NCBI GenBank assembly: GCA_963789785.1
Contig: CAWBNC010000017.1
Location: 62,001-126,000, forward strand
DNA from: JAEULH01 sp963789785
GTDB lineage: Bacteria; Pseudomonadota; Alphaproteobacteria; Rhodospirillales; Defluviicoccaceae
Reading direction: 5' to 3'
DNA length: 64,000 bases
In this document: in pieces, positions 36,269 through 44,902 of the stretch
Position numbering within the stretch: the stretch's first letter is position 1
How the letters are laid out: each line of letters opens with the position of its first letter
The notes under the pieces: generated by a model
The model's database searches: none
What the model was told of the DNA's origin: nothing
Seen by the model: the letters and a program-made list of their open reading frames with translations, nothing else
Program-made: the position numbers and the translations under genes

Positions 36269-37201
36269 ATGTTTCGTGGCATCACCCTTGTCCCGCCGGA
36301 CACCAAGATCCCGTTCATGGCCATGCACAAGATCAATCTGGCCATCTCCGCGACCATCATCATCGGCGCCGTTCTGTTGCTGATCTTCAAGGGCCTTAAC
36401 CTCGGCATCGACTTCAAGGGCGGGGTTCTGCTCGAGGTCCGCATGCCGGAGACGGCCGACCTGCAGGCCATGCGCTCGACGCTGGGCGGTCTGGAGCTTG
36501 GCGAGGTCGGGTTGCAGACCTTTGGGACGGACCGCGAGGTGCTGATCCGTCTGGAGAAGCAGCCGGGCGGCGAGGAGGCGCAGCAGGCGGCGGTCGCGAA
36601 GATCCGCGACGCGCTCGGCGAAGGTGTCGCCTATGAACGCGTCGAGGTTGTCGGTCCGCAGGTCAGTTCCGAGCTGTTCACGAGCGGTCTTCTGGCCATC
36701 GCCGCGGCACTGGCGGCGATCATGATCTACGTCTGGTTCCGCTTCGAATGGCAGTTCGGCGTCGCCGCTATCCTTGCCGACCTGCACGACGTGATCGCGA
36801 CGATCGGCCTGTTCTCGCTCTTGGGCATGGATTTCGACCTGACGACCGTGGCGGCCCTGCTGACCATCGCCGGCTACTCGGTCAACGACACCGTCGTGGT
36901 CTTCGACCGCCACCGCGAGAACCTGCGGAAGTACAAGAGCATGCCGCTGGACCAGCTTTTCGACCTGTCGATCAACCAGACCCTGTCGCGGACGACGATG
37001 ACGGCGGCGACGGCGCTGATCGCCCTGGTCGCGCTCTATGTTTTCGGCGGCGAGGTCCTGCGCGGGTTCAGCACGGCGATGCTCTGGGGCATTCTCATCG
37101 GAACCTACTCCTCGATCTTCATCGCCACGCCGCCGCTGCTCTACATGAACGTCCGCCGGTCCGCGGTCGCTCAGGATCGGGCCGTGGCGGAACCGTCATA
37201 A
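36269..37201 (+). CDS. secF: Protein translocase subunit SecF
   Basis: 310 residues from ATG 36269, eight bases after the repaired secD stop. MFRGITLVPPDTKIPFM is a typical alphaproteobacterial SecF start. Six helices with LNLGIDFKGGVLLEVRM, VGPQVSSELFTSGL, the conserved WFRFEWQFGVAAILADLHDV and AGYSVNDTVVVFDRHRENLRKYK. It forms the SecDF complex with YajC. The sequence is intact; only its separation from secD depends on the proposed indel. Confidence 0.9.
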   Translation: MFRGITLVPPDTKIPFMAMHKINLAISATIIIGAVLLLIFKGLNLGIDFKGGVLLEVRMPETADLQAMRSTLGGLELGEVGLQTFGTDREVLIRLEKQPGGEEAQQAAVAKIRDALGEGVAYERVEVVGPQVSSELFTSGLLAIAAALAAIMIYVWFRFEWQFGVAAILADLHDVIATIGLFSLLGMDFDLTTVAALLTIAGYSVNDTVVVFDRHRENLRKYKSMPLDQLFDLSINQTLSRTTMTAATALIALVALYVFGGEVLRGFSTAMLWGILIGTYSSIFIATPPLLYMNVRRSAVAQDRAVAEPS

Positions 37202-37204
37202 GCC

Positions 37205-37585
37205 GTGCCCGATCCGCTGCCTTCTCCGCCCAGCGGTCGCCAGCAGATCCAGGCCTATGGCGGTGGCGGCTTCCGTGTTTCCGGCGTGCGCTACGAAGGC
37301 TCCGTGCTCGTCTTCGCCGAGCACACGGAAGCTTGGCCCGCGCGGCGCATCGACGAGATCGCCACGGCGGAGGTCGGCAGGCTTGTCGCCGGTGCCGCGG
37401 CAGGAACACTGGTGATCATAGGCTGCGGGGCACAGTTCCTGCCGATGGCGGACCCGCTGCGCGAGGAACTGGCCGCTGCCGGCATCAACGCCGAGTGGAT
37501 GGCGACCGGTGCTGCGTGCCGCACCTTCAACCTGCTCATCGGCGAAGCCCGCGAAGTCCGCGCCGCGCTGCTGGCGGTGGAATAG
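37205..37585 (+). CDS. Mth938-like domain protein (DUF498)
   Basis: 126 residues, GTG start three bases after secF. RQQIQAYGGGGFRVSGVRYEGSVLVFAEH, LVIIGCGAQFLPMADPLREELAAAGI and WMATGAACRTFNLLIGEAREVRAALL fit the Mth938 fold, related to the respiratory complex I assembly factor NDUFAF3. In alphaproteobacteria this gene regularly follows secF. Molecular role is not established. Its TAG stop is the left end of repeat copy D. Confidence 0.88.
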   Translation: MPDPLPSPPSGRQQIQAYGGGGFRVSGVRYEGSVLVFAEHTEAWPARRIDEIATAEVGRLVAGAAAGTLVIIGCGAQFLPMADPLREELAAAGINAEWMATGAACRTFNLLIGEAREVRAALLAVE

Positions 37586-37686
37586 ATCAGCCTGCTTTCG
37601 GACGGAATCGTCCGGAAGCGGAAAGTCGATGGAATACAAAGAAATCGGATATATAAACCGCGCCCTTCCGGGCGCAGGGTGCTCTC
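37583..37686. repeat. Double-hairpin repeat, copy D
   Basis: Same orientation as copy A. TAGATCAGCCTG, the CTTTCGGACG / CGTCCGGAAG hairpin, the AGTCGATGGAATACAAAGA linker, and a second hairpin CGCGCCC / GGGCGCAG ending GGTGCTCTC instead of GATGCTCTAG. The initial TAG is the stop codon of the Mth938-like gene. The outer arms have drifted, so it is the most diverged full-length copy. Confidence 0.78.
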
Positions 37687-37693
37687 GGTGTAA

Positions 37694-37719
37694 GCCTGCG
37701 CCCGGCGCCCGGCGCAGGC
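37694..37719. terminator. GC hairpin between convergent genes
   Basis: Stem GCCTGCGCC / GGCGCAGGC with an eight-base loop, between the Mth938-like gene (plus) and sodB (minus). There is no T-run, so function as a terminator is uncertain. Confidence 0.4.
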
Positions 37720-37765
37720 GGGCTGGGGCGACGGATGTTAGAACCGCGCCGCCCCGCGACTGCGG

Positions 37766-38368
37766 CTATGCCGCCTGCGCCATGTTCTTAGCGACAAAGT
37801 CCCAGTTGATCAGATGGTCAATGAACGCCTGGACGAAGTCCGGCCGGCGGTTCTGGTAGTCGAGATAGTAGGCGTGCTCCCAGACATCGCAGGTGAGTAG
37901 CGCCGTCTTGCCGTGCGCCATCGGGTTCTCGGCGTTCGGCGTCTTCATCACCGCGAGCTTGCCGCCGTCGGCGACAAGCCAGCCCCAGCCGCTGCCGAAC
38001 TGGCTGGTGCAGGCGGTCTTGAATTCCTCCTTGAATTTGTCGAGCGAGCCGAAGGCGGCGTCGATCGCCGACGCCACGTCGCCGCTCGGCGCGCCACCGC
38101 CGCCAGCCTTCATGCAGTGCCAGAAGAATGTATGGTTCCAGACCTGCGCGGCGTTGTTGAAAACGCCGACTTTGCCCGAGTCGCCGAAGGTAGAGGTGAT
38201 GATGTCATCCAGCCCGTGGGCGGCGAGCGGGGTGTCCTTGACCATGCCGTTCAGGTTGGTGACGTACGATTGGTGATGCTTGCCGTGATGGAACTCCAGC
38301 GTTTCCGCCGAAATGTACGGCTCCAGGGCCTTCTTGTCGTAAGGCAGTGGGGGAAGTTCAAAAGCCAT
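37766..38368 (-). CDS. sodB: Superoxide dismutase (Fe type)
   Basis: 200 residues, cytoplasmic, converts superoxide to oxygen and peroxide. Metal ligands: His in TLEFHHGKHHQSYV, His in QVWNHTFFWHCM, Asp and His in CDVWEHAYYLDYQN. The iron form is suggested by the AAQVWNHTFFW glutamine position and the GGGG motif following the second ligand. Start MAFELPPLPYDKKALEPYIS is standard. Monocistronic and intact. Confidence 0.95.
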   Translation of the reverse strand: MAFELPPLPYDKKALEPYISAETLEFHHGKHHQSYVTNLNGMVKDTPLAAHGLDDIITSTFGDSGKVGVFNNAAQVWNHTFFWHCMKAGGGGAPSGDVASAIDAAFGSLDKFKEEFKTACTSQFGSGWGWLVADGGKLAVMKTPNAENPMAHGKTALLTCDVWEHAYYLDYQNRRPDFVQAFIDHLINWDFVAKNMAQAA

Positions 38369-38457
38369 AGGATGCCTCTTTCCCGGGTTTGAAATGGGCG
38401 TCTTCCGAAAGTATGACCCGAAGCCGCGATTTCAAAGCCTGCCTATGATACTCAGCG

Positions 38458-39085
38458 GTGCCGACACCCTGGGGTGTCCTTGGCGTGACCCACTGCCGCT
38501 GTCGCGGCGGCGACGACCTGCTCCGTGGTCTTGCCGGCAGCGACAACATCGATGGCGGAACCGGCAGCGATACGATCTGTGGCGGCAGCGGTGACGATCA
38601 CATTCTAGGCAAGACACCCGGCATCGGTGACTGGGACGATCGCGATACGATCTACGGCGGCACCGGCGATGATCGGATTTATGGGAACGGCGGCGAATAC
38701 GACGGGCAGAGTCCTGACGGGACCGACCTCATATTCGGCGGGGACGGTAATGACCATCTCTACGGAAAGCTGGGCGATGACGTGCTTCACGGTGACGCCG
38801 GCAACGACCTGCTCGGCGGGTACTATGGCGTCAACTCCATGTACGGAGACGCGGGCAACGATATCCTGAGAGGTCGGTTCGACGGCGACGTGCTCAAGGG
38901 CGGCAGTGGCAACGACACCTATCAGTACGTCGAAGCCCGCAACTTCACCCCCCGATCCAAGGACATCTTCCTGGACTTCGACAACGTCGGTCCGAAGGCC
39001 GGAGATGGCGCCGGACCTTGAGATTCTGGTCCGAGACGGTGACGCCGTTCCGGGCGCGTGGCACGCGGGCGATTTCATCCTGTAG
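38458..39085 (+). CDS. RTX-repeat protein, short and frame-damaged
   Basis: About 208 residues if repaired. Glycine-aspartate nonapeptide repeats such as GGSGDDHILG, GGTGDDRIYGN, GGDGNDHLYGK and GDAGNDLLGG form a calcium-binding beta-roll typical of type I secreted proteins. Near 39013 an extra base breaks the frame; after it the reading DLEILVRDGDAVPGAWHAGDFIL to TAG 39083 matches the C-terminus of the larger RTX gene downstream. The N-terminus is doubtful: another frame offers MILSGADTLG just upstream, so the start at GTG 38458 may follow a further indel. No secretion genes are nearby. Confidence 0.65.
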
Positions 39086-39576
39086 CTTTCGGTTTGGCGA
39101 AAGGGTTAACGCCCGAAGGCGCACCCCTTTTCGCAAGACGCACCCCTTCCTGATTATTTTTCCTGATCATCGCTCTACCTGGCTGATCGAGCCGGGGCGC
39201 GGATGCGCAGTGGGCGCCGCTGCTGAGCATGGCCACGCGCTGCGGCTGCGCTGCCTGGTTTTTCGCCCGTGGCTGCAACCCGCTTGTCCAAAGCCGTAAC
39301 CTTTTTATCGCGGCGTCAACAAAAGAATCTCCCCATAAAAACGACACATTTACTTGGCGCGGGTTCCTTGCTTGAATCTCACTAACACAAAAAAGCCACA
39401 GAGAAGCCAAAAAAGCCATTTTCAGAGAAGCAGTGCACGCCACCCCCGACAGCCTCGCAAAGGCACGGCAGGGCGGCGGGTGGACGGGACTAGACAATCC
39501 GGAGATGAGGCATGCCCCGCGGGCGCGGGTCGCCCGGCACACGTGATCTGCGTGCTTTACTCCAGTGGAGGAGATA
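39086..39576. other. Non-coding stretch between RTX genes
   Basis: 491 bases without a supported gene. It contains two copies of CGCACCCCTT within 30 bases near 39119-39148 and a clearly AT-richer part at about 39300-39420 with A-runs, which may carry the promoter of the second RTX gene. A GTGGAGGAG ribosome site ends it. Confidence 0.5.
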
Positions 39577-41138
39577 ATGGGTACCTATACCGGGACGGAT
39601 ATGCGCAACACGATCACCCCCGATACGGTGTCGACGGGTAAGACGCGTTTGCCTGAACACAGCAAGCCATCGGCGGGGGCAGACACGATCCACGGCCTCG
39701 GCGGTAACGACACTCTCGATGGCGGCGGCGGCGGCGACACGATCAACGGCGGCGCCGGCAACGACAGCATCTGGGATCACTCGAGGGCTGTGGGCGAGAC
39801 GAACGCGGGAAACACGATCCACGGCGACGGCGGCAACGACGACATCACGATCGATATCAGCGACAGCGGTGGCGCGAACCCCGCAGGCAACGCGGCCTAC
39901 GGCGACGACGGCAACGACACTGTTGGCGTCTATTACTCTCTCGCCCCGAACGAGTATGACGACTGGAAGGGGCAGAACCCAACCGGGTCCATTCTCCTGC
40001 ACGGCGGAGCCGGCAACGATTATCTCTACGTCACCACGGGTTACGATACCTGGAGCCTCGACCTGTCGAAGACGACGGCGAGCCTGTACGGCGAAGCTGG
40101 GGATGACTACCTAGCGGCGTCAGCGCGCAACCCGAACGGCGACGCCAGCGCGTGGGCCGGGCACAACACCGACAACCTCTACGGCGGCACGGGCAATGAC
40201 AGCTACGTCGTGCTCGAAGGCAAAGACCATGTCTTCGAGAAGCCGGGCGAGGGGACCGACACCGTCATCGCGGACCAGACCGACTACACGCTGCCCGCCA
40301 ATGTTGAAAAGCTTGAGATGGCCGTGGACCTGTCGGGGCCTTCGGATCACGGCTGGCACGGAATGGGAAATGAGCTCGACAACGTCATCACCGGGACCGA
40401 CCTCGATGGCGAACGGCTGGATGGCGCCGGCGGCGACGATCTCATCTACGGGAAGACGGCAGACGCCTACTACTTCGGCAACGACACCGACATCATCCAT
40501 GGCGGCGCCGGCAACGACACAATCTACGGAGCGGCCGGTGACAAGGACACCTGGGACGGTAACGACAAACTCTACGGCGACGACGGCAACGACAGGATCT
40601 TCGGCTCGTTCGGCAACGATCTGATGTGCGGCGGTGCCGGAAACGACGAGATGGGCGGGCAGGCTGGCAACGACACCATGTTCGGCGGCGTCGGCAACGA
40701 CAAGCTCGGCGGCGGCACCGGCAACGACAAGCTCTACGGCGACGCCGGTGACGACCTGCTTGCAGGCCGGTACGGGGCCGATCACATCAGCGGCGGGGCC
40801 GGGAGCGATACATTCGATTACTATGCCGCGACCGACTCCGGAAAGGGTTCCGCCCACGACGTGATCTCCGACTTCACCGGCATCCATGCGCACGGCGGCG
40901 ACCGGATCGACCTGTCGAAGATCGACGCCGATGTCAACAGGGGCGGCAACCAGGCCTTCACCTTCGTCGGCACAACACCTGACCTGAAGGCGGGCCAGCT
41001 CCACGTTGTCGAGGCGGCGGGAGCAATAGCCTGGTCCAGGGCGAGACCGACGGCAAGGCGGGGGTCGACTTCGAAATCCTGGTTCAGGACGGCGCAACGA
41101 AGCCCGGCGCATGGGTCGGCGGCGACTTCATCCTGTAG
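39577..41138 (+). CDS. RTX calcium-binding repeat protein, frameshift near the C-terminus
   Basis: About 520 residues. Two blocks of GGxGxDxLx nonapeptides (residues about 25-75 and 280-420; for example GGAGNDSIWD, GGAGNDTIYG, GDDGNDRIFG, GGVGNDKLGG) flank a middle region with GGTGNDSYVVLEGKDHVFEKPGEGTDTV, a segment common in such proteins. GSDTFDYYAATDSGKGSAHDVISDF leads to the secretion-signal end. Near 41020 the frame needs one extra base, after which it reads NSLVQGETDGKAGVDFEILVQDG to GGDFIL and TAG at 41136. The protein lacks any enzyme domain I can name; it may be an extracellular structural or surface protein exported by a type I system. Confidence 0.82.
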
Positions 41139-41154
41139 GCGCAATGGGGCGGGA

Positions 41155-41189
41155 GGAGGGAGGGAGCAGGGTAGTCTCTCCCTCCCTCC
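41155..41189 (+). terminator. Purine/pyrimidine hairpin after second RTX gene
   Basis: Perfect 12-base stem GGAGGGAGGGAG / CTCCCTCCCTCC with an 11-base loop, 17 bases after the repaired RTX stop. No T-run follows, so it may end transcription only weakly or protect the mRNA end. Confidence 0.5.
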
Positions 41190-41283
41190 GCTTGCGCTGC
41201 AACCTGACCCCTCGCGGGTTTGCGAGGTCAGGAACGTCTGGTCCGGACGGGCCGGACGCGCCATCTTCTAACCTGAGCGCTGG

Positions 41284-42537
41284 ATGCCGGCGTCATGGAT
41301 GGTGGCCGCAGTCTTGCCGACAACCGCCGAGCCCTTCTTTCGCGCCCACGATCCGGCCGCTGGACAGGCACAGGGCCTGTGCCGAAACTGTCTGGTCTGG
41401 ATTGACGCGGCCAATGAGGCTTGCCCGCGCTGCGGCTCGCCCCGCGTCATCCGCCACCGCGAACTGGGCGATCTCGCCTTCGCTCACATCGATTGCGACG
41501 CCTTCTATGCAGCGGTCGAAAAGCGCGACAACCCGTCGCTGAAGGACAGGCCGGTGATCGTCGGCCATCCCGGCGGCCGCGGCGTCGTCACGACGGCGTG
41601 TTATGTTGCAAGGCGGTTCGGGCCCCGCTCAGCCATGCCGATGTTCCAGGCGCTGCGACTGTGCCCGGACGCCGTCGTCATCCCGCCGAACATGGAGACG
41701 TACCGGCGTGTAAGCCGGCAGATCCGCGCCATCCTTCTCGCCGCTACGCCCATCATAGAGCCGGTTTCGCTCGACGAAGCTTACCTGGACCTTAGCGACG
41801 ATGTCCGGCTGAGCGCGGATCGCCCGGCTGTCTTGCTGGCGGAAATCGCGCTCGCGGTCGAGCGCAAGATCGGTATCACCATCTCGGTCGGCCTCGCCCC
41901 GAACAAGTTTCTCGCCAAGCTCGCCTCCGACCTCGACAAGCCGCGCGGCTTCGCCGTCATCGGCCGCGCCGAAGCCAAGGATGTGCTTGCGCCGATGGCG
42001 GTGGGCAAGATTCTGGGCGTGGGCCATGCCACCGCGGCGAAGCTGGCGGCGATGGGCATTGTTACGATCGCCGACCTCCAGGCCATCCCGCCGCCGCTGC
42101 TGGTCGCCCGTTTCGGTCGGTTCGGCCGGCGGCTGGCGCAATTTGCGCAAGGCGAGGACAATCGCGCGGTCATGCCCACCCGCCGGACAAAAAGCGTCTC
42201 GGCGGAGACGACCTTTCGCGACGACCTTCGCGCGCCGGATGAACTCGCCGCAGCCCTGACGCCGCTCGGCGAGCGGGTCGCCGCCCGGCTGGCGCGGGCC
42301 GAACTCGGCGGTCGAACCGTGGTGTTGAAGCTGAAGACGGCGGATTTCCGGATCCTGACCCGCCATTACCGTCTCGCCGATTCGACGAGGCGGGCCGACG
42401 TCATCCTGCGCGCGGGCCTGGCACTTCTCCGGCGCGAGGCGACGGGACGGGCCTTCCGCCTGATCGGCATCGGCCTCACCGACTTGTGCACGGCGGAGGC
42501 AGCCGATGCACCGGACCTGTTTGCCGGCCTTGATTAG
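41284..42537 (+). CDS. dinB: DNA polymerase IV with N-terminal zinc ribbon
   Basis: 417 residues, Y-family translesion polymerase. Catalytic motifs: AHIDCDAFYAAVEKRDNP, VSLDEAYLDL with the paired acidic residues, and little-finger region RRTKSVSAETTFRDDL. Before the usual start there are about 60 residues with CRNCLVWIDAANEACPRCGSPRVIRHREL, a four-cysteine zinc ribbon as seen in alphaproteobacterial DinB proteins. It lacks the C-terminal beta-clamp pentapeptide of the E. coli type but ends DAPDLFAGLD, which may serve the purpose. Convergent with the PqiA-like gene, stops overlapping by four bases. Confidence 0.92.
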   Translation: MPASWMVAAVLPTTAEPFFRAHDPAAGQAQGLCRNCLVWIDAANEACPRCGSPRVIRHRELGDLAFAHIDCDAFYAAVEKRDNPSLKDRPVIVGHPGGRGVVTTACYVARRFGPRSAMPMFQALRLCPDAVVIPPNMETYRRVSRQIRAILLAATPIIEPVSLDEAYLDLSDDVRLSADRPAVLLAEIALAVERKIGITISVGLAPNKFLAKLASDLDKPRGFAVIGRAEAKDVLAPMAVGKILGVGHATAAKLAAMGIVTIADLQAIPPPLLVARFGRFGRRLAQFAQGEDNRAVMPTRRTKSVSAETTFRDDLRAPDELAAALTPLGERVAARLARAELGGRTVVLKLKTADFRILTRHYRLADSTRRADVILRAGLALLRREATGRAFRLIGIGLTDLCTAEAADAPDLFAGLD

Positions 42538-43055
42538 GGCGAGCGCAAGCCGTTTCGCTCTTCAGCCCGCGCGGCAAGCGCCAGGCGCATCAGTCGGCTG
42601 CAGTACATTGTCAGCGCGATCGAGATAATGAAGGGGATGATCGCCGGGGCGACGGCTGCGTCCGCGAAGGCGCGCGTCTTGGCGGCAAAAACGAGCAGGG
42701 CAACGACGAACACGTCCAGCATCGACCACTTGCCGATGCCTTCGAGAAGAGCGGGCAGGTGGCGCGGCGCCGGCCTGCCGTCGCGCCAGCGCCACCACAG
42801 CACGAGCAGGGCCAGATTTTTGGCTACGGGGACGGCGATAGAGAATGAGATGACGATGGCCGCAATCAGCAGGTCGCCCTGGCCGATCAGCAGCAAAATG
42901 CCATCGAGGATCGAGTACGCGCCGTGGAAGATCCAGAAGTTACGGACCTTCATGATCGGCAGCGTAAGGCCCAGACCGAGACACATCAACGCAACGGCGA
43001 GCAGGAACGGAACATAACGGCCGCGTCCATATCCGCTTACGGGCACCGGCGGCAT
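42534..43055 (-). CDS. Paraquat-inducible protein A-like membrane protein
   Basis: 173 residues, four membrane helices. GLGLTLPIMKVRNFWIF, VPVAKNLALLVLWWRWR and LEGIGKWSMLDVFVVALLVFAAKT are the motifs of the PqiA domain, here in a single copy. PqiA proteins partner with MCE lipid-transport proteins; no MCE gene is present in the window, so the role is uncertain. Confidence 0.85.
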   Translation of the reverse strand: MPPVPVSGYGRGRYVPFLLAVALMCLGLGLTLPIMKVRNFWIFHGAYSILDGILLLIGQGDLLIAAIVISFSIAVPVAKNLALLVLWWRWRDGRPAPRHLPALLEGIGKWSMLDVFVVALLVFAAKTRAFADAAVAPAIIPFIISIALTMYCSRLMRLALAARAEERNGLRSP

Positions 43056-43123
43056 GCCTCCATGCGCCTTTCATCACATCTGCGCGGGCGGGCCGTCGGT
43101 CGTAGGGAGCTCGCCATAATGAC

Positions 43124-43154
43124 AAAGCCCCCTGGGCGGACCCAGGGGGCTTTT
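43124..43154 (-). terminator. Terminator of cspA
   Basis: Stem AGCCCCCTGGG / CCCAGGGGGCT with a four-base loop and flanking A and T runs, 24 bases after the cspA stop. It can act in both directions, but only cspA transcribes into it. Confidence 0.8.
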
Positions 43155-43177
43155 CAAACTCTAGCCGTGCGCGGCGA

Positions 43178-43393
43178 TTAGCCGACGAGCGAGAGATTCT
43201 CGGCCGAGCTCTTGCCGTTGCGGCCCGGGACGAGCTCGTACTCGACCCGCTGCCCCTCGGCGAGGTTGCTGATGCCAGCGCGCTCGACGGCAGAAATATG
43301 CACGAATGCGTCCGCTCCGCCGCTATCCGGCTGGATAAAGCCAAAGCCCTTGGTGTGGTTGAACCACTTCACAGTTCCGGTCGTCACGTTCAT
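43178..43393 (-). CDS. cspA: Cold-shock protein
   Basis: 71 residues. MNVTTGTVKWFNHTKGFGFIQPDSGGADAFVHIS contains RNP1 (KGFGFI) and RNP2 (AFVHIS), followed by QRVEYELVPGRNGKSSAENLSLV. It binds single-stranded RNA and acts as an RNA chaperone. I chose the ATG before NVTTGTVKWF; an upstream start adds 13 residues that are not part of the fold. Single gene with its own terminator. Confidence 0.94.
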   Translation of the reverse strand: MNVTTGTVKWFNHTKGFGFIQPDSGGADAFVHISAVERAGISNLAEGQRVEYELVPGRNGKSSAENLSLVG

Positions 43394-43736
43394 TGCCTCA
43401 CATAACTGGAAACGCGCCAGGCGACATGCCAAAGCGCAGATAGCTTCAACGTCTTTTTAGGATGTGAGCCGACCACGCGAAAAGCGAAGCAGCAACCAAA
43501 ATCGAAGCGTTAGAAACTACTCGAAACGACATAGATCATTTCGCGCCCCGATACAAGGATCAGAAAGAACCCGGCTCGTGACATTTCTACGGCCCGTCGT
43601 ATGACATAATTTCCGGGCGCGCTTCGGCCACACTGAAGGGGTTGCAACCGCGTCGTCGCTGGCGTCCTAATGGACGCAACCGTGTCCGGCTCGAATGACA
43701 CCGACGCAAAACGCGAAACGAGGGAAGGAAACAACA
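43394..43736. other. Divergent regulatory region of cspA and ald
   Basis: 343 bases without a gene. The left part would be the cspA leader, which in this family is often long and temperature-responsive, and the right part the alanine dehydrogenase promoter. I see no clear operator or promoter boxes. Confidence 0.45.
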
Positions 43737-44855
43737 ATGCTCATCGGGGTGCCGAAGGAAATAAAGAACCACGAGTATCGGGTCGGGATGACCCCCGACA
43801 GCGTTCGCGAGATGAAGGCCCACGGCCACGAGATCGTCGTCGAGACCCAGGCCGGCGGCGGGATCGGCTCGTCGGATGAGAATTACCGGGCCGTCGGCGC
43901 CGACATCGCCGCAAAGGCCGATGACGTGTTCGCAGCCGCCGACATGATCGTCAAGGTCAAGGAACCGCAGGCCGGCGAGCGGAAGATGCTGCGCGATGGC
44001 CAGATCCTGTTCACCTACCTGCACTTGGCCCCCGATCCGGATCAGACCCGCGATCTGGTCGACAGCGGCGCGGTCTGCATCGCCTACGAAACCGTGACCG
44101 ACGGGCACGGCGGCCTGCCGCTGCTGGCGCCGATGTCGCAGGTCGCCGGCCGGCTTTCGATTCAGGCCGGAGCCCACTGCCTGGAGCGGGCGCACGGCGG
44201 CAAGGGCATTCTTCTGGGCGGCGTTCCCGGAGTCGCGCCGGCGAAGGTGGTTGTCATCGGCGGCGGCGTTGTCGGCGAAAACGCCATCCTCATGGCGCTG
44301 GGCATGGGCGCCGAAGTGACCGTGCTCGATCGCAATGTCGACGTCCTCGGCCGTCTCGCCCGGCAGTTCGGCCCGGCGCTCAAGACCGTCTACTCGAACC
44401 GGGCGACGCTTGAGCAGTACGTCCTCGATGCCGATCTCGTGGTCGGCGCCGTGCTCGTCCACGGCGCCGAAGCGCCCAAGCTGGTCACCGCCGAGATGGT
44501 CAGGAAAATGCGGGCCGGCTCGGTGCTCGTCGATGTCGCCATCGACCAGGGCGGCTGCTTCGAGACCTCCCACGCGACGACCCATGCGGATCCGACCTAT
44601 GTCGTCGACGACGTGGTCCATTATTGCGTCGCCAACATGCCGGGCGCGGTGCCGAGCACGTCGACCTACGCGCTGAATAACGTCACCCTCCCGTACGCCC
44701 TTGCACTCGCCGATCGCGGCTACAGGCAGGCGCTGCTCGACAATCCCAACTTCCGCGAGGGTCTGAACGTCTGCTACGGCAAGGTCACCTACCGTGCGGT
44801 CGCCGATGACCTCGGCTACGGCTACGTCGACGCGAAGACGGCACTTAGCGAGTGA
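43737..44855 (+). CDS. ald: Alanine dehydrogenase
   Basis: 372 residues. Reversible NAD-dependent deamination of L-alanine to pyruvate and ammonia. Motifs: MLIGVPKEIKNHEYRVGMTP, VKVKEPQAGE with the substrate lysine, FTYLHLAPD with the catalytic His, and the NAD fold KVVVIGGGVVGENAILMALGMGAEV. VLVDVAIDQGGCFETSHATTH is the conserved substrate loop. A GGAAGGAA ribosome site precedes the ATG. Only 47 bases separate it from the permease, which may import alanine or a related amino acid. Confidence 0.96.
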   Translation: MLIGVPKEIKNHEYRVGMTPDSVREMKAHGHEIVVETQAGGGIGSSDENYRAVGADIAAKADDVFAAADMIVKVKEPQAGERKMLRDGQILFTYLHLAPDPDQTRDLVDSGAVCIAYETVTDGHGGLPLLAPMSQVAGRLSIQAGAHCLERAHGGKGILLGGVPGVAPAKVVVIGGGVVGENAILMALGMGAEVTVLDRNVDVLGRLARQFGPALKTVYSNRATLEQYVLDADLVVGAVLVHGAEAPKLVTAEMVRKMRAGSVLVDVAIDQGGCFETSHATTHADPTYVVDDVVHYCVANMPGAVPSTSTYALNNVTLPYALALADRGYRQALLDNPNFREGLNVCYGKVTYRAVADDLGYGYVDAKTALSE

Positions 44856-44902
44856 ACGAATAAACAGTGCGGCGAAACGCCGCCTCAGGGAGGAATACCG
44901 TC

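Noticed and set aside
34688..37201. Natural SecDF fusion
   Set aside because: A normal SecD ending (LPI then TAA) and a normal SecF start are found when one base is removed; see the finding.
40634..41112. Direct repeats within the RTX genes as a CRISPR or satellite array
   Set aside because: The repeats are in-frame nonapeptide codons (GGxGxDxxx) of varying sequence, without spacers.
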